Of a DNA stretch of 64,000 nucleotides, positions 17,185 to 26,548 are shown piece by piece. The DNA comes from Magnetococcales bacterium (GTDB taxonomy: Bacteria; Pseudomonadota; Magnetococcia; Magnetococcales; Magnetaquicoccaceae), in the NCBI GenBank assembly GCA_011089965.1, contig JAANAU010000001.1, positions 186,001 to 250,000 on the forward strand, read 5' to 3'. Under the pieces are notes generated by a model. The model saw only the letters and a program-made list of their open reading frames with translations, had not been told where the DNA came from and searched no databases. Each line of letters starts with the position of its first letter. Position 1 is the stretch's first letter. The translations under genes and the position numbers were made by a program.

Positions 17185-18168
17185 ATGACCCACGCCTCTT
17201 CTTCCACGCACAAGACCCGTTGGCACTGTTTGTTGGGCAAGGTGCTGGAGGAGCCGTTGACGCGATTGGGAGTGACGGTGCAAACCGAGGTGGATGTGAC
17301 CAGCGCCTCGCCACGCGCCGACATCATTTTGTTGCGTCGGGAGGGTGCGGAGTGGACCGAAGAGCAGAAAAGCTGGCTGGCGGACGGATTGCGGGATACG
17401 AATGCACGGGAACTCTTGATTGAATTCAAGTTCAGCCAGAGTCTGAACGAAGAGTCGATTGCCCAGCTCTTTGTCAATGATCATCTTTACCGTATCAAGC
17501 AGAAACTGGGAGAGGATGATCTGGCCAGTTTTCTGATTTCGTCCCAGACCCCCCGTGCGGCTTTGTTGAAGTCGCATGGTTTCAAGCAGGTCGGAAAGCC
17601 CGGGGTTTACGGAACGACGTATCCGCAGTTCCGTCGTTTCCGTTTGATTTTGTTGAATGAGCTGGAGGATGTGCCCCACAATGCCCCGGTGAAGAGCTTT
17701 GCCAGCCGAAAGAGCGAGTGGCGCAAGGGATTGGACCGGATGTTGGCGCGGGGTTTGAGCCAGGTTTCGATCCATTTTGAACATTTCTTCTCTGGAATCA
17801 GGAGTGTACGCATGAAAGGTCTGATGGATGACATCATGCAGGAAGCGGATCAACACGGCTGGACACCGGAATCGGTGATGGAACTGGGTCGGTTGACCTG
17901 GTTTGAGGCGATGATGAACAACATACCCGAGGAGAGACTTTTTCAGATCCCCCGAGCGATGGAGATCCGCCAGGAGGGACGCGAAGAAGAAGGCCGAAAA
18001 ATCGTTCAACGCCTGTTGACCCGTCGTTTCGGCCCTTTGCCGGAATACGTTATGAACAAAATCGCCCATGCCGATGCGGAGTCTCTGGAACGCTGGGGGG
18101 ATCGACTGCTGGATGCGGGTTCCCTGGATGAGGTCTTTGCCACCGATCCACCGGTTGTGACCCATTGA
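17185..18168 (+). CDS. Rpn/DUF4351-type PD-(D/E)XK nuclease-like protein
   Basis: The 327 residues fit the Rpn/YhgA-type proteins. Near the N-terminus RADIILL, then ELLIEFKFSQSLNEES give the Asp...Glu-x-Lys pattern of the PD-(D/E)XK nuclease fold. The C-terminus (QEGREEEGRKIVQRLLTRRFGPLPE...ERWGDRLLDAGSLDEVF) is a DUF4351-like helical tail. Rpn proteins are DNA endonucleases thought to promote recombination; they tend to multiply in genomes. A damaged partial copy follows at once (18175-18300), so this family has duplicated here. The start ATG 17185 has only a weak ribosome site. Confidence 0.75.
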   Translation: MTHASSSTHKTRWHCLLGKVLEEPLTRLGVTVQTEVDVTSASPRADIILLRREGAEWTEEQKSWLADGLRDTNARELLIEFKFSQSLNEESIAQLFVNDHLYRIKQKLGEDDLASFLISSQTPRAALLKSHGFKQVGKPGVYGTTYPQFRRFRLILLNELEDVPHNAPVKSFASRKSEWRKGLDRMLARGLSQVSIHFEHFFSGIRSVRMKGLMDDIMQEADQHGWTPESVMELGRLTWFEAMMNNIPEERLFQIPRAMEIRQEGREEEGRKIVQRLLTRRFGPLPEYVMNKIAHADAESLERWGDRLLDAGSLDEVFATDPPVVTH

Positions 18169-18174
18169 TCTCCG

Positions 18175-18300
18175 CTTCTTCCACGCACAAAACCCGTTGG
18201 CACTGTTTGTTGGGCAAAGTGCGACGCGATTGGGGGTAACGGTGCGTTTCCTGATTTCGTCCCACCCCCCCCGTGCGGCTTTGTTGAAGTCGCACGGTTT
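18175..18300 (+). pseudogene. Deletion remnant of a second copy of the Rpn-like gene
   Basis: About 72 bp from 18175 match the first codons of the adjacent gene (17197-17283) with a small internal gap. They are fused directly to about 52 bp matching 17531-17582 (the TTCTGATTTCGTCCC to CGCA(T/C)GGTTT stretch). About 250 bp between these blocks and everything after are missing. No open frame of useful length remains. The copy lies in direct orientation 7 bp after the intact gene, as expected for tandem duplication followed by deletion. Confidence 0.8.
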
Positions 18301-18405
18301 AAAACAAGAGTATTTGCAATAAAATCAATACTGGCCAACCGGTTCCATGGGGATTATACTGCCCCCCATCGCCACACCAACCCACTCTGCCCTGAGGTTC
18401 ATGCC

Positions 18406-19533
18406 ATGGAACCGGCCCGTTTTTTTCCACACATTCTTGTGCTGGCCTTGGTTGTGACCGCCTGCTCCCAGGAAAAAAACGAGAACAAAGCCAACCCGAC
18501 ACCAGCTCCGGTATTGGTCTCAGTGGCCAATGTCATCCAGAAGAGCGTACCTCTGACCATCCAGACCATGGGCAATGCCGAAACCTGTCATGCGGTCACC
18601 ATCAAATCCAGAGTGGATGGTGAAATCGTCAAGACCCACATCCAGGACGGTCAGGAACTTGCCCAGGGGGCACCGCTGTTTGATCTGGACGACCGCCCCT
18701 TCCAGTATCGCCTCCGACAGCTCAAGGCCAATCTGGAACGCGACCTGGCTGTGCTGGAAAATGCCCGCGCCAAAGAGCAACGTCAGGTGGTACTCAACAA
18801 GCAGAAAATCGCCTCGGAAGAGACTTTGACCGCCCTGGTGGCCAGCCGTCAGGCAGCTGAGGCGAATGTGGCCGCAGACCGCGCTGCCATTGCCGAAGGG
18901 GAGTTGCAGTTGGGCTTCAGCCGCATCACGGCCCCGATCTCCGGCATGGCAGGATCGATCCTGGTGCAATCAGGCAATCTGGTGAAGGCCAACGATACCG
19001 CATTGGTGCTGCTCCAGCAAATGGATCCGATCTGCCTGACCTTCACCGTGGCCGAAACCCACCTGACAGCCATTCGCACCAACCACTCCCAGACCCCGCT
19101 GACCGTAACGGTATTTCCCAATCGCGAAACCAGCGCCCCAATTGCCGCCACCCTCTATGCCCTCGACAACAGCGTGGATCGTCAGACCGGCACCATCCGT
19201 CTGAAGGCCAAAGCACCCAACAAGGATCGTCGCTTGTGGCCCGGATTGTTCGTCACTCTCTCGATCCAGCTCAGCGAACGCCCGCATGCCCTGGTCATTC
19301 CCACTCGCGCCCTCCAGACCGGCTCCAAAGGATCCTTTGTCTACCGTGTCAAATCCGATGACAGCGTGGAAAACAGCCCGGTCACCATTGCCAGCGAAGA
19401 GCAGAACGAAACCGTCATCACCTCAGGTCTGAACCCGGGGGATCGGGTGGTCACGGTCGGCCAGTGGCGTCTGAAACCGGGTGCCAAAGTGGAACTGTCC
19501 GCCAAGGACGATCCAAACCCGGACAAAAAGTGA
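18406..19533 (+). CDS. RND efflux periplasmic adaptor (membrane fusion) lipoprotein
   Basis: This 375-residue protein bridges an inner-membrane RND pump and an outer-membrane channel. It has a lipoprotein signal with lipobox VTAC at residues 18-21, then the lipoyl/barrel-sandwich hybrid halves (SRVDGEIVKTHIQDGQELAQGAPLFDLD and FSRITAPISGMAGSILVQSGNLVKA) around a helical hairpin, the beta-barrel (RQTGTIRLKAKAPN) and a membrane-proximal domain. It resembles the MdtA/AcrA group. The permease starts 7 bp downstream, so they are co-transcribed. No outer-membrane factor is encoded in the window. Confidence 0.94.
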   Translation: MEPARFFPHILVLALVVTACSQEKNENKANPTPAPVLVSVANVIQKSVPLTIQTMGNAETCHAVTIKSRVDGEIVKTHIQDGQELAQGAPLFDLDDRPFQYRLRQLKANLERDLAVLENARAKEQRQVVLNKQKIASEETLTALVASRQAAEANVAADRAAIAEGELQLGFSRITAPISGMAGSILVQSGNLVKANDTALVLLQQMDPICLTFTVAETHLTAIRTNHSQTPLTVTVFPNRETSAPIAATLYALDNSVDRQTGTIRLKAKAPNKDRRLWPGLFVTLSIQLSERPHALVIPTRALQTGSKGSFVYRVKSDDSVENSPVTIASEEQNETVITSGLNPGDRVVTVGQWRLKPGAKVELSAKDDPNPDKK

Positions 19534-19540
19534 TCGCGCC

Positions 19541-22500
19541 ATGAACATCACCGGTTTTTTCGTCCACCGCCCGGTCACCACGGTCTTGACCATGCTCGGG
19601 CTGTTTTTGTTTGGTCTGCTCGCCTACCGTCAACTGCCGGTATCGGCACTGCCCACCGTCGATTATCCCCCCTTGCAGGTGTCGGCCACCTTGACCGGCG
19701 CATCTCCGGAGACCATGGCCAACTCCGTGGCCTTGCCTCTGGAAAAGGAGTTTTCCACCATCGCCGGTCTGGAATCCATGACCTCAACCAGTGGTCTGGG
19801 GACCACGCAGATTTCGTTGCAATTCACTCTGGAAAAAGATATCGATGCCGTGGCCCAGGATGTCCAGGCAGCGATCTCGGCAGCCCAGCGTCGCCTGCCC
19901 AACAACATGACCACACCACCCTACTACCGCAAGGTTAATCCGGCTGATCTGCCGATCTTCTATCTGGCCCTCACCTCCGAAACCCTGCCCCTGACGGAAG
20001 TCTCGGAGTTTGCCGACACCACCTTGTCGCAACGCATCTCCACCCTGCCTGGCGTGGCCCAGGTGAGCATTTATGGTCGTCAAAACCCCTCGGTGCGGGT
20101 CAAGGTCAATCCCCATGCCCTGGCTGCCCACGGCATAGCCCTGGAAGAGGTGGAACAGGCGATCCAACAGCACAATCCCAATCTGCCCACGGGTTACCTG
20201 TTGAGCGCCAATCGCATGCTGGCCCTGGAAACCCCGGACCGCGCCCCGGAGGCCAAAAGCTACCGCTCCATCGTCATCGCCCAAAAAAGCGGCGCTCCCT
20301 TGCGTCTGGAAGATGTGGCGCGGGTGGTCGATGGACCGGAAAACGATCTTCAGGCTGCCTGGCACAACAACACCCGAGGTGTCGTACTCGCCATCCAGCG
20401 GCAACCCGGATCCAATACCATTGCGGTTGCCGATGCCATCCGCGCCATCGTACCCAACCTGCGCCAGCAACTGCCGGCTGCCACCAATCTGGAGATCCTC
20501 TACGACCGTTCCCAGAGCATCCGGGAGTCGATCCATGACGTGCAGTTGACCTTGTTGTTTTCGCTGGTCCTGGTGGTGTTGGTGATCTATCTCTTTCTGG
20601 GTAATGCCTCGGCCACGTTGATTCCCAGCCTGGCCTTGCCGATCTCTTTGGTCGGGGTCTTTCCGATCATGTTGGAGTTGAACATGAGCCTCAACATCAT
20701 CTCTCTGATGGCCCTGACCCTGTCGGTGGGCTTTGTGGTGGATGATGCCATCGTCATGCTGGAAAACATCTCGCGCCACATGGAGGAAAAAGGATTGTCA
20801 CCCTGGCAGGCCACCTTGATCGGTGGTCGTCAGATCGCCTTCACCATCGTTTCGATGACCCTCTCGCTGGCAGCGGTATTCATCCCGGTGTTGTTCATGG
20901 GCGGAATCCTGGGCCGTTTGCTGCATGAGTTTTCGGTGGCCATCATGGCGGCGGTCCTGTTGTCCGGGGTGGTCTCTCTCTCGCTCACCCCCATGCTCTG
21001 CTCACGTCTGCTCAAACCCCACACCCCGCAACCAGCCAACTGGCTGATCCGGGGGAGCGAGGCGCTGTTTCTGGCCGCAAAACGCGGCTATGCCGTCACT
21101 CTGGACTGGACTCTGCACCATCGCCGCCTGGTACTGGCACTGTTCATCCTGATGGCAGCCTGGTCGGTCCAGGTCGGCAACGACATGCCCAAAGGGTTCA
21201 TGCCCAGCGAGGATACCGGTCAACTCTTCTGCATCACCGAAACCGAACAGGAGATCGGTTTTCAGGCCATGGTGGAGCGACAACGTCAGGTGGCGGCCAT
21301 CATCGGGGCCGATCCGGGAGTCAGCACCACCATGTCCTTTATCGGTGGCGGGGCCGTGCAATCGGCGCTCAACAATGGTCGCATCTTCGTGCGGCTCAAA
21401 CCGCGCTCCGAAAGACCCCATGCCGATGAGATCGTCAAACGGTTGCGTCCCCAACTCGCCCAGATCCCGGGCATCAAGGCCTTTATCCAAAACCTGCCGG
21501 TGATCCGCATCGGCACCCAATTGACCAAAAGTCAGTATCAATTCACACTCCAGGCCACAGAGACCAGCGAACTGTTCCCCTGGGCCGAAAAGGTGGAAAA
21601 ACGGCTGCGGGAGCTGCCGGGGTTTTTGAATGTCACATCCGACATGCAACTCGCCAAACCCCAAACCCTGATCGAGATCGACCGCGACAAGGCCGCAACC
21701 CTGGGGATCACGCCGGAACGGCTGGAAAAGAGCCTCTATGCCGCCTTTGGCCCCAAACAGATCTCCACCATTTATGCCCCCGGCAACCAGTATGCCCTGC
21801 TTCTGGAGGTTGATGATCCGTTCCGTACCGATCCATCCATGCTCTCCCTGCTCCACATCCGTGCCAGCAACAACGCCCTGATTCCACTGGACGCCATTGC
21901 CCGCATCTCCCGATCAGTGGGACCAGCCACCATCTCGCATCTCGGACAACTGCCGGCAGTCACGTTGTCATTCGATCTGACGCCCGGACTCTCTCTGGGA
22001 CAGGCCATCGAGGCCATCAACCAGGCCAAAGAGCAGATGGGCATGCCCGCCACCATCACATCCAGTTTCCAAGGATCGGCCCAGGTGTTTCAATCTTCCC
22101 TGGCGGGCATGGGATGGCTGTTGGGTCTGGCGGTGTTGGTGATCTATCTGGTGCTGGGCATGCTGTATGAGAGCTACATCCATCCTTTGACCATTCTGTC
22201 CGGTCTTCCGGCTGCTGGTCTGGGTGCCCTGCTGACCTTGAAATTCTTCGGCATGGAGTTGAATCTGTACGGCTTTGTGGGATTGATCATGCTGATTGGC
22301 ATCGTCAAGAAGAATGCCATCATGATGATCGATTTTGCCATCGAGGCTGGTCGTGACCATCACATGCCCCCGCTGGAAGCCATCCGTACCGCTGGTCTGG
22401 TCCGTTTCCGTCCGATCATGATGACCACCATGGCGGCCCTGGTCGGCACCCTGCCCATTGCCCTCGGCATGGGCGCAGGTGGCGAAGCGCGTCAACCCCT

Positions 22501-22660
22501 CGGGCTGGCCGTGGTCGGAGGGTTGATCCTCTCCCAATGGCTCACCCTCTACATCACGCCGGTGATCTATCTCTATCTTGAGAAGATCCGGCCCGGGATC
22601 GATCCAAAGCCTGCACACCCATCCGCACTCATCCCAACAGAAACAGATGAACGCCCATGA
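19541..22660 (+). CDS. RND multidrug efflux permease (HAE-1 type, MdtB/MdtC-like)
   Basis: The 1039-residue protein has the 12-helix RND layout with two large periplasmic loops. The N-terminus FFVHRPVTTVLTM is typical. TM4 has the proton-relay Asp pair in GFVVDDAIVMLEN and TM10 has the Lys in GIVKKNAIMMIDF. It uses the proton gradient to export substrates from the periplasm or outer leaflet; substrates are unknown. Start is ATG 19541 after the adaptor stop; the frame is open 60 bp earlier but that part lies inside the adaptor. There is a single permease, not the MdtBC pair. Confidence 0.95.
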   Translation: MNITGFFVHRPVTTVLTMLGLFLFGLLAYRQLPVSALPTVDYPPLQVSATLTGASPETMANSVALPLEKEFSTIAGLESMTSTSGLGTTQISLQFTLEKDIDAVAQDVQAAISAAQRRLPNNMTTPPYYRKVNPADLPIFYLALTSETLPLTEVSEFADTTLSQRISTLPGVAQVSIYGRQNPSVRVKVNPHALAAHGIALEEVEQAIQQHNPNLPTGYLLSANRMLALETPDRAPEAKSYRSIVIAQKSGAPLRLEDVARVVDGPENDLQAAWHNNTRGVVLAIQRQPGSNTIAVADAIRAIVPNLRQQLPAATNLEILYDRSQSIRESIHDVQLTLLFSLVLVVLVIYLFLGNASATLIPSLALPISLVGVFPIMLELNMSLNIISLMALTLSVGFVVDDAIVMLENISRHMEEKGLSPWQATLIGGRQIAFTIVSMTLSLAAVFIPVLFMGGILGRLLHEFSVAIMAAVLLSGVVSLSLTPMLCSRLLKPHTPQPANWLIRGSEALFLAAKRGYAVTLDWTLHHRRLVLALFILMAAWSVQVGNDMPKGFMPSEDTGQLFCITETEQEIGFQAMVERQRQVAAIIGADPGVSTTMSFIGGGAVQSALNNGRIFVRLKPRSERPHADEIVKRLRPQLAQIPGIKAFIQNLPVIRIGTQLTKSQYQFTLQATETSELFPWAEKVEKRLRELPGFLNVTSDMQLAKPQTLIEIDRDKAATLGITPERLEKSLYAAFGPKQISTIYAPGNQYALLLEVDDPFRTDPSMLSLLHIRASNNALIPLDAIARISRSVGPATISHLGQLPAVTLSFDLTPGLSLGQAIEAINQAKEQMGMPATITSSFQGSAQVFQSSLAGMGWLLGLAVLVIYLVLGMLYESYIHPLTILSGLPAAGLGALLTLKFFGMELNLYGFVGLIMLIGIVKKNAIMMIDFAIEAGRDHHMPPLEAIRTAGLVRFRPIMMTTMAALVGTLPIALGMGAGGEARQPLGLAVVGGLILSQWLTLYITPVIYLYLEKIRPGIDPKPAHPSALIPTETDERP

Positions 22661-22750
22661 ATAACAACCCCTTTGTATCCGGAACCCATCCTGACGTAAA
22701 CTGTCTGTTGGTCTATTTCATCCTTATCCATGAACCGAGGAAACAACACC

Positions 22751-24103
22751 GTGTCTGACTGGCAGATCCACTCCTGGAAACAATTCCCGGCGCTTCAGCA
22801 ACCCGATTGGCCCGATTCCCAAGCACTGACCGAAACCTGCAACACCCTCTCCCGTTATCCCCCGCTGGTCTTTGCCGGTGAGGTACGCGCTCTGAAGGCC
22901 CATCTGGCCAAGGTGGCCAAAGGTGAGGCATTTTTGCTGCAAGGCGGCGATTGCGCCGAGTCCTTCAATGATTTCACCGCCAATTCGATCCGCGACAAAC
23001 TCAAGGTGTTGCTGCAAATGGCGGTAATCCTGACCCATGGCATCTCCAAACCGGTGATCAAGGTGGGACGCATTGCCGGCCAGTTTGCCAAACCCCGCTC
23101 CAGCCCGTTTGAAACCCAGAACGGGGTTTCGCTGCCCAGCTTTCGCGGCGAATCGGTCAATGATCCGGCCTTTACCGAAGAGGCCCGTCAACCAGACCCG
23201 TCCCGTCTGGAACGGGCCTACTTCCAGTCGGCCAGCACTCTGAATCTGCTGCGGGCCTTTACCCATGGCGGTTTTGCCCATCTGAGCCGGGTCCACACCT
23301 GGAACCAGGATTTTGTCGCCAACAGCCCGCAAGGGCAACGGTATGCCCACATGGCCGATGAAATCACCAAATCCCTGGATTTCATGCAGGCCATTGGCCT
23401 GAATGCCATGAACAGCCCGGTGCTGAATGAGGTGGAATACTTCACCAGTCACGAAGCGTTGCTTTTGGAGTATGAAACTGCGCTCACCCGGCAGGACTCT
23501 CTCACCGGGGATTATTATGACTGTTCAGCCCACATGATCTGGATCGGCGAGCGTACCCGCCAACCCGATGGGGCGCATGTGGAGTTTTTGCGAGGGGTGA
23601 AAAATCCGCTGGGGGTCAAGATCGGACCCAAGGCCTCTGTGGATGAACTCATACGGTTATGCGACAAGCTCAACCCCTTGAACGAACCGGGTCGTTTGAC
23701 CTTTATCGGTCGTTTTGGTCACGACCAGATTGCCCGTGCCTTTCCGGCTTTGCTGCGCGCCATCCGCAGCGAGGGTCGCGAGATCATCTGGAGTTGCGAT
23801 CCCATGCACGGCAACACCTATACCGCACCCACCGGTCTGAAAACCCGCGCCCTGGATCACATTCTCAAAGAGTTGCAGCAATTCATTGCCATCATGCAAT
23901 CCGAGAATGTGTGGCCAGGAGGGGTCCATTTTGAATTGACCGGTGACAACGTCACCGAATGCGTCGGCGGCTCGCACGATATCCGCGAAGAGCAGTTGAC
24001 CGAACGTTATGAAACCACCTGTGATCCGCGTCTCAACGCGGCCCAAAGTCTGGATGTGGCTTTCCTGGTGGCCGAAGCCTTGCGGGGGGTTCAGATCCGT
24101 TAA
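22751..24103 (+). CDS. aroG: Class II 3-deoxy-7-phosphoheptulonate (DAHP) synthase
   Basis: The enzyme joins phosphoenolpyruvate and erythrose-4-phosphate, the first step of the shikimate pathway. Its roughly 450 residues match the plant-type class II family along their length: LLQGGDCAESF (metal-binding Cys), GRIAGQFAKPRSSPFE, SFRGESVND, EPGRLTFIGRFGHD, WSCDPMHGNTY and HFELTGDNVTECVGG. I prefer the GTG at 22751, which gives the usual SDWQIHSWK beginning and has GAGGA 9 bp ahead; ATG 22730 is the alternative. It stands alone, between the RND operon and a long intergenic region. It feeds chorismate, which UbiC in this window consumes. Confidence 0.94.
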   Translation: MSDWQIHSWKQFPALQQPDWPDSQALTETCNTLSRYPPLVFAGEVRALKAHLAKVAKGEAFLLQGGDCAESFNDFTANSIRDKLKVLLQMAVILTHGISKPVIKVGRIAGQFAKPRSSPFETQNGVSLPSFRGESVNDPAFTEEARQPDPSRLERAYFQSASTLNLLRAFTHGGFAHLSRVHTWNQDFVANSPQGQRYAHMADEITKSLDFMQAIGLNAMNSPVLNEVEYFTSHEALLLEYETALTRQDSLTGDYYDCSAHMIWIGERTRQPDGAHVEFLRGVKNPLGVKIGPKASVDELIRLCDKLNPLNEPGRLTFIGRFGHDQIARAFPALLRAIRSEGREIIWSCDPMHGNTYTAPTGLKTRALDHILKELQQFIAIMQSENVWPGGVHFELTGDNVTECVGGSHDIREEQLTERYETTCDPRLNAAQSLDVAFLVAEALRGVQIR

Positions 24104-24658
24104 CGTACGACCAGCTGCCCGGCATCCGCAACAGGGTCGGACGCAGACACTTGCCACCCTTGGGAAAGAGTGGTGCCGCGATTTGGGTCGCCTGGAAGTT
24201 CATGCTTCACCTCCAGCCACCGGAGATTCCAGGCGCGCCCAACCGGTCCGATGTCCCACCCCGGAGATCCCGCGACCAAAACCGAACGACCAACCGCGCC
24301 AAGCGGACGGATTAGGATTGGTCTGCTGTTCCGGGGCATTGACAAACCCTCTGGCAAGCAATCCATTACTAAAAGCGTTTCTCTTGCAGTCACGCATTTC
24401 TATAATCATTGCAATAGCACTCCTCATGCATGGATAGCGGATTGGCCTACCAAATGTCAATGGCCAGAAATGTGGAATGAGTCGTCAACATTCCTTGGTT
24501 GCGTTGTGACGCAGCATCGGATTAAAGAAATCCAGAAGAGCGTCATACTGCTGCCATCCTATGCATGCAATCCATCTGCCAACATGCATTAATTGTTGAT
24601 CTATTTGTTTTTTTATTTAAATATCAATTATGTATCCATACATATCCAGATGACGGAA
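24104..24658. other. Intergenic region (555 bp), AT-rich towards the right
   Basis: No convincing gene. Open frames on both strands are short and have no family resemblance. From about 24480 the composition drops sharply in GC (the stretch 24590-24660 is mostly A and T). Small palindromic words occur (for example ATGCATGCA near 24560). Nothing like a tRNA or riboswitch was seen. It may be degraded sequence or a 3' region shared by two convergent genes. Confidence 0.55.
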
Positions 24659-26464
24659 TCATGACCTGTCAAAAAAGGCAACACCCTCCAAACCGACACG
24701 CAGTGGCGCTGGCGGCAGGCCGGAAACGTGACGCGCCCAAATGGCCTCAAAAGCCCGCTCCAGTTTGCGGGCAAAGGCAGATCCGGAAAAAAGATCGGAG
24801 TGGACAACCCGCTCTTGCAAACGGGAGCGTGCCTGGACACGATACGTATCATTGCGGGCCAGATGCAGGGCAATCTGAAGATAATGCTCCCGATCCCTGG
24901 CAATCCACTCGGGAAAGCCCAAAGCATTCAAAAGCGAAGCCCCAACACGACCGGCAAAAGTGGTGCCTGGACAGGTGACGACCGGACAACCGGCCCACAA
25001 GGCATCACTGGCCGTGGTGTGGGCATTGCACGGCAAGGTGTCCAAAAACAGATCGGCCAGGTGGTAGCGCGCCAGATGTTGATCATACGGCAAGGTCGGG
25101 GCAAAAATCAGCCGCTCCGGATGGATGCCGAACCGGGCTGCATGGTTGCGGACATGGTGTTGAGCCACACTGTTGAAGGCCAACAACCACAAGACACTGC
25201 CCGGTACGGCCTGGAGCAGTTGCAACCAGATCATGAAAAAATCAGGGGTGATCTTGACTGTCTGGTTGAAGCAACAATAAACGATCCCCTGCTCCGGCAG
25301 ACCATGATCGGCCCGGCCTGTTGACCATTCAGGCCGCAGACGACGACTGTCATTGACCTGATAGGAGCCTGGCAGATAAATGGGAGATTCGGCAAAATGG
25401 GAGATCTGTGCCATGGGCAGCACCACTTCGTCGGCGATCACATAATCCATGAACCGGCCCCCCATGGTGCCGGGATAGCCCAGATAGGCCACCTGGAGCG
25501 GGGCAGGCCGCAAGGCCAATATGCACGGGCGGGCATCGCGGGTATACCCTTTCAGATCCACCAGAATGTCAATGGCATCGTCGGCAATGCGTTGCGCCAC
25601 ATCGGCATCATGCCACTGACCACACTCTGTGAACCGATCCAATCCCCGGATCACATCCGCCCGCAAGGCAGAGCCATCATCCGGGCCGTAGGAATAACCG
25701 ATCAGCTCGAATCGTGAACGGTCATGGGCACCGAACAGCTCTCTGGCCAGAATCACGGTGGCATGTTGATGAAAATCTCCGGACAGATAACCGATGCGCA
25801 ACCGCTGATCTGCGCTGGATCTGGCCCGCACATGACGGACAGGCGTCATGGCATGGGCCTGATGTGCGACCCGCCGGGCAAAATGATCGGCACAGCGCCG
25901 CATCTCGCCGGGATCGTGACACAGAAACAAAAACGAAAACGGATTGATCTCGTCGTGATCGCGATGCATCTGCACCACCAGACGATGGATCAAAGGATCC
26001 AGACCTTCCCAATGGCAAGCCTGCTGTTTCTGGTGGATGAGATGCATCAGGGCCTGGGTATGATCAGGGTGCTGGCGCAATGCCTGCTGGAAAGCCGGAA
26101 TCGCCTCCTCCACCGCCCCCAGACGGACCAGGGCAATACCCAGATTGGTCCAGGCAAGATGATGACGGGGATTCAGGGCCACACAGCGACGATAGGCAGC
26201 GACTGCCGGAGCAAAGCGTTGCTGATCCGCCAGAATGATGCCCAGGTTGTTCCACGCTTCGGCATGTTCGGGATTGAGCTGCAACGCCCGACGGCAGGCC
26301 GCCTCAGCCTCCCGGGAGCGATGCAACTGGTTCAAGGCCATGGAGAGATTGGTCCAGGAGTACAGATGGGTCGCATCCTGCTCCAGTTGACCACGATACG
26401 CTGCAACGGCCTGTTCCAGACGTCCCGCCCGATGGTGGTTCAGGGCAGTGTCAAACCGGTTCAT
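24659..26464 (-). CDS. TPR protein with O-GlcNAc-transferase-like (GT41/SPINDLY) domain
   Basis: About 601 residues. Residues 1-130 hold at least three TPR units (WTNLSMALNQLHRSREAEAACRRAL, WNNLGIILADQQRFAPAVAAYRR, WTNLGIALVRLGAVEEAIPAFQQAL). The rest is a GT41 domain: RIGYLSGDFHQHATV, VDLKGYTRDARP, VAYLGYPGTMG, FNQTVKITPDFF, LPYDQHLARYHLADLFLDTLPCNAHTTASDALWAGCPVVTCPG. Such bacterial enzymes transfer sugars to proteins, including flagellins and adhesins. The start may be ATG 26464 or GTG 26467; GGGGAG lies 7 bp before the latter. It follows the Hsp70-like gene by about 85 bp on the same strand. Confidence 0.88.
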   Translation of the reverse strand: MNRFDTALNHHRAGRLEQAVAAYRGQLEQDATHLYSWTNLSMALNQLHRSREAEAACRRALQLNPEHAEAWNNLGIILADQQRFAPAVAAYRRCVALNPRHHLAWTNLGIALVRLGAVEEAIPAFQQALRQHPDHTQALMHLIHQKQQACHWEGLDPLIHRLVVQMHRDHDEINPFSFLFLCHDPGEMRRCADHFARRVAHQAHAMTPVRHVRARSSADQRLRIGYLSGDFHQHATVILARELFGAHDRSRFELIGYSYGPDDGSALRADVIRGLDRFTECGQWHDADVAQRIADDAIDILVDLKGYTRDARPCILALRPAPLQVAYLGYPGTMGGRFMDYVIADEVVLPMAQISHFAESPIYLPGSYQVNDSRRLRPEWSTGRADHGLPEQGIVYCCFNQTVKITPDFFMIWLQLLQAVPGSVLWLLAFNSVAQHHVRNHAARFGIHPERLIFAPTLPYDQHLARYHLADLFLDTLPCNAHTTASDALWAGCPVVTCPGTTFAGRVGASLLNALGFPEWIARDREHYLQIALHLARNDTYRVQARSRLQERVVHSDLFSGSAFARKLERAFEAIWARHVSGLPPAPLRVGLEGVAFFDRS

Positions 26465-26548
26465 CACCGGGTCAGCTCCCCGATCCTGCACAGATGATGC
26501 CTCTCACATGAAGCGTACTTTCCAGCCCGCAGAAACCATTGGTTCCGA

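Noticed and set aside
16824-17477. N-terminal extension of the TPR-glycosyltransferase
   Set aside because: The frame is open, but the residues are unlike any family and are antisense to the start of the Rpn-like gene.
16615-18165. A 516-codon minus-strand open frame over the Rpn-like gene
   Set aside because: The plus-strand Rpn-like protein has a clear nuclease pattern and DUF4351-like tail; the reverse frame has none.
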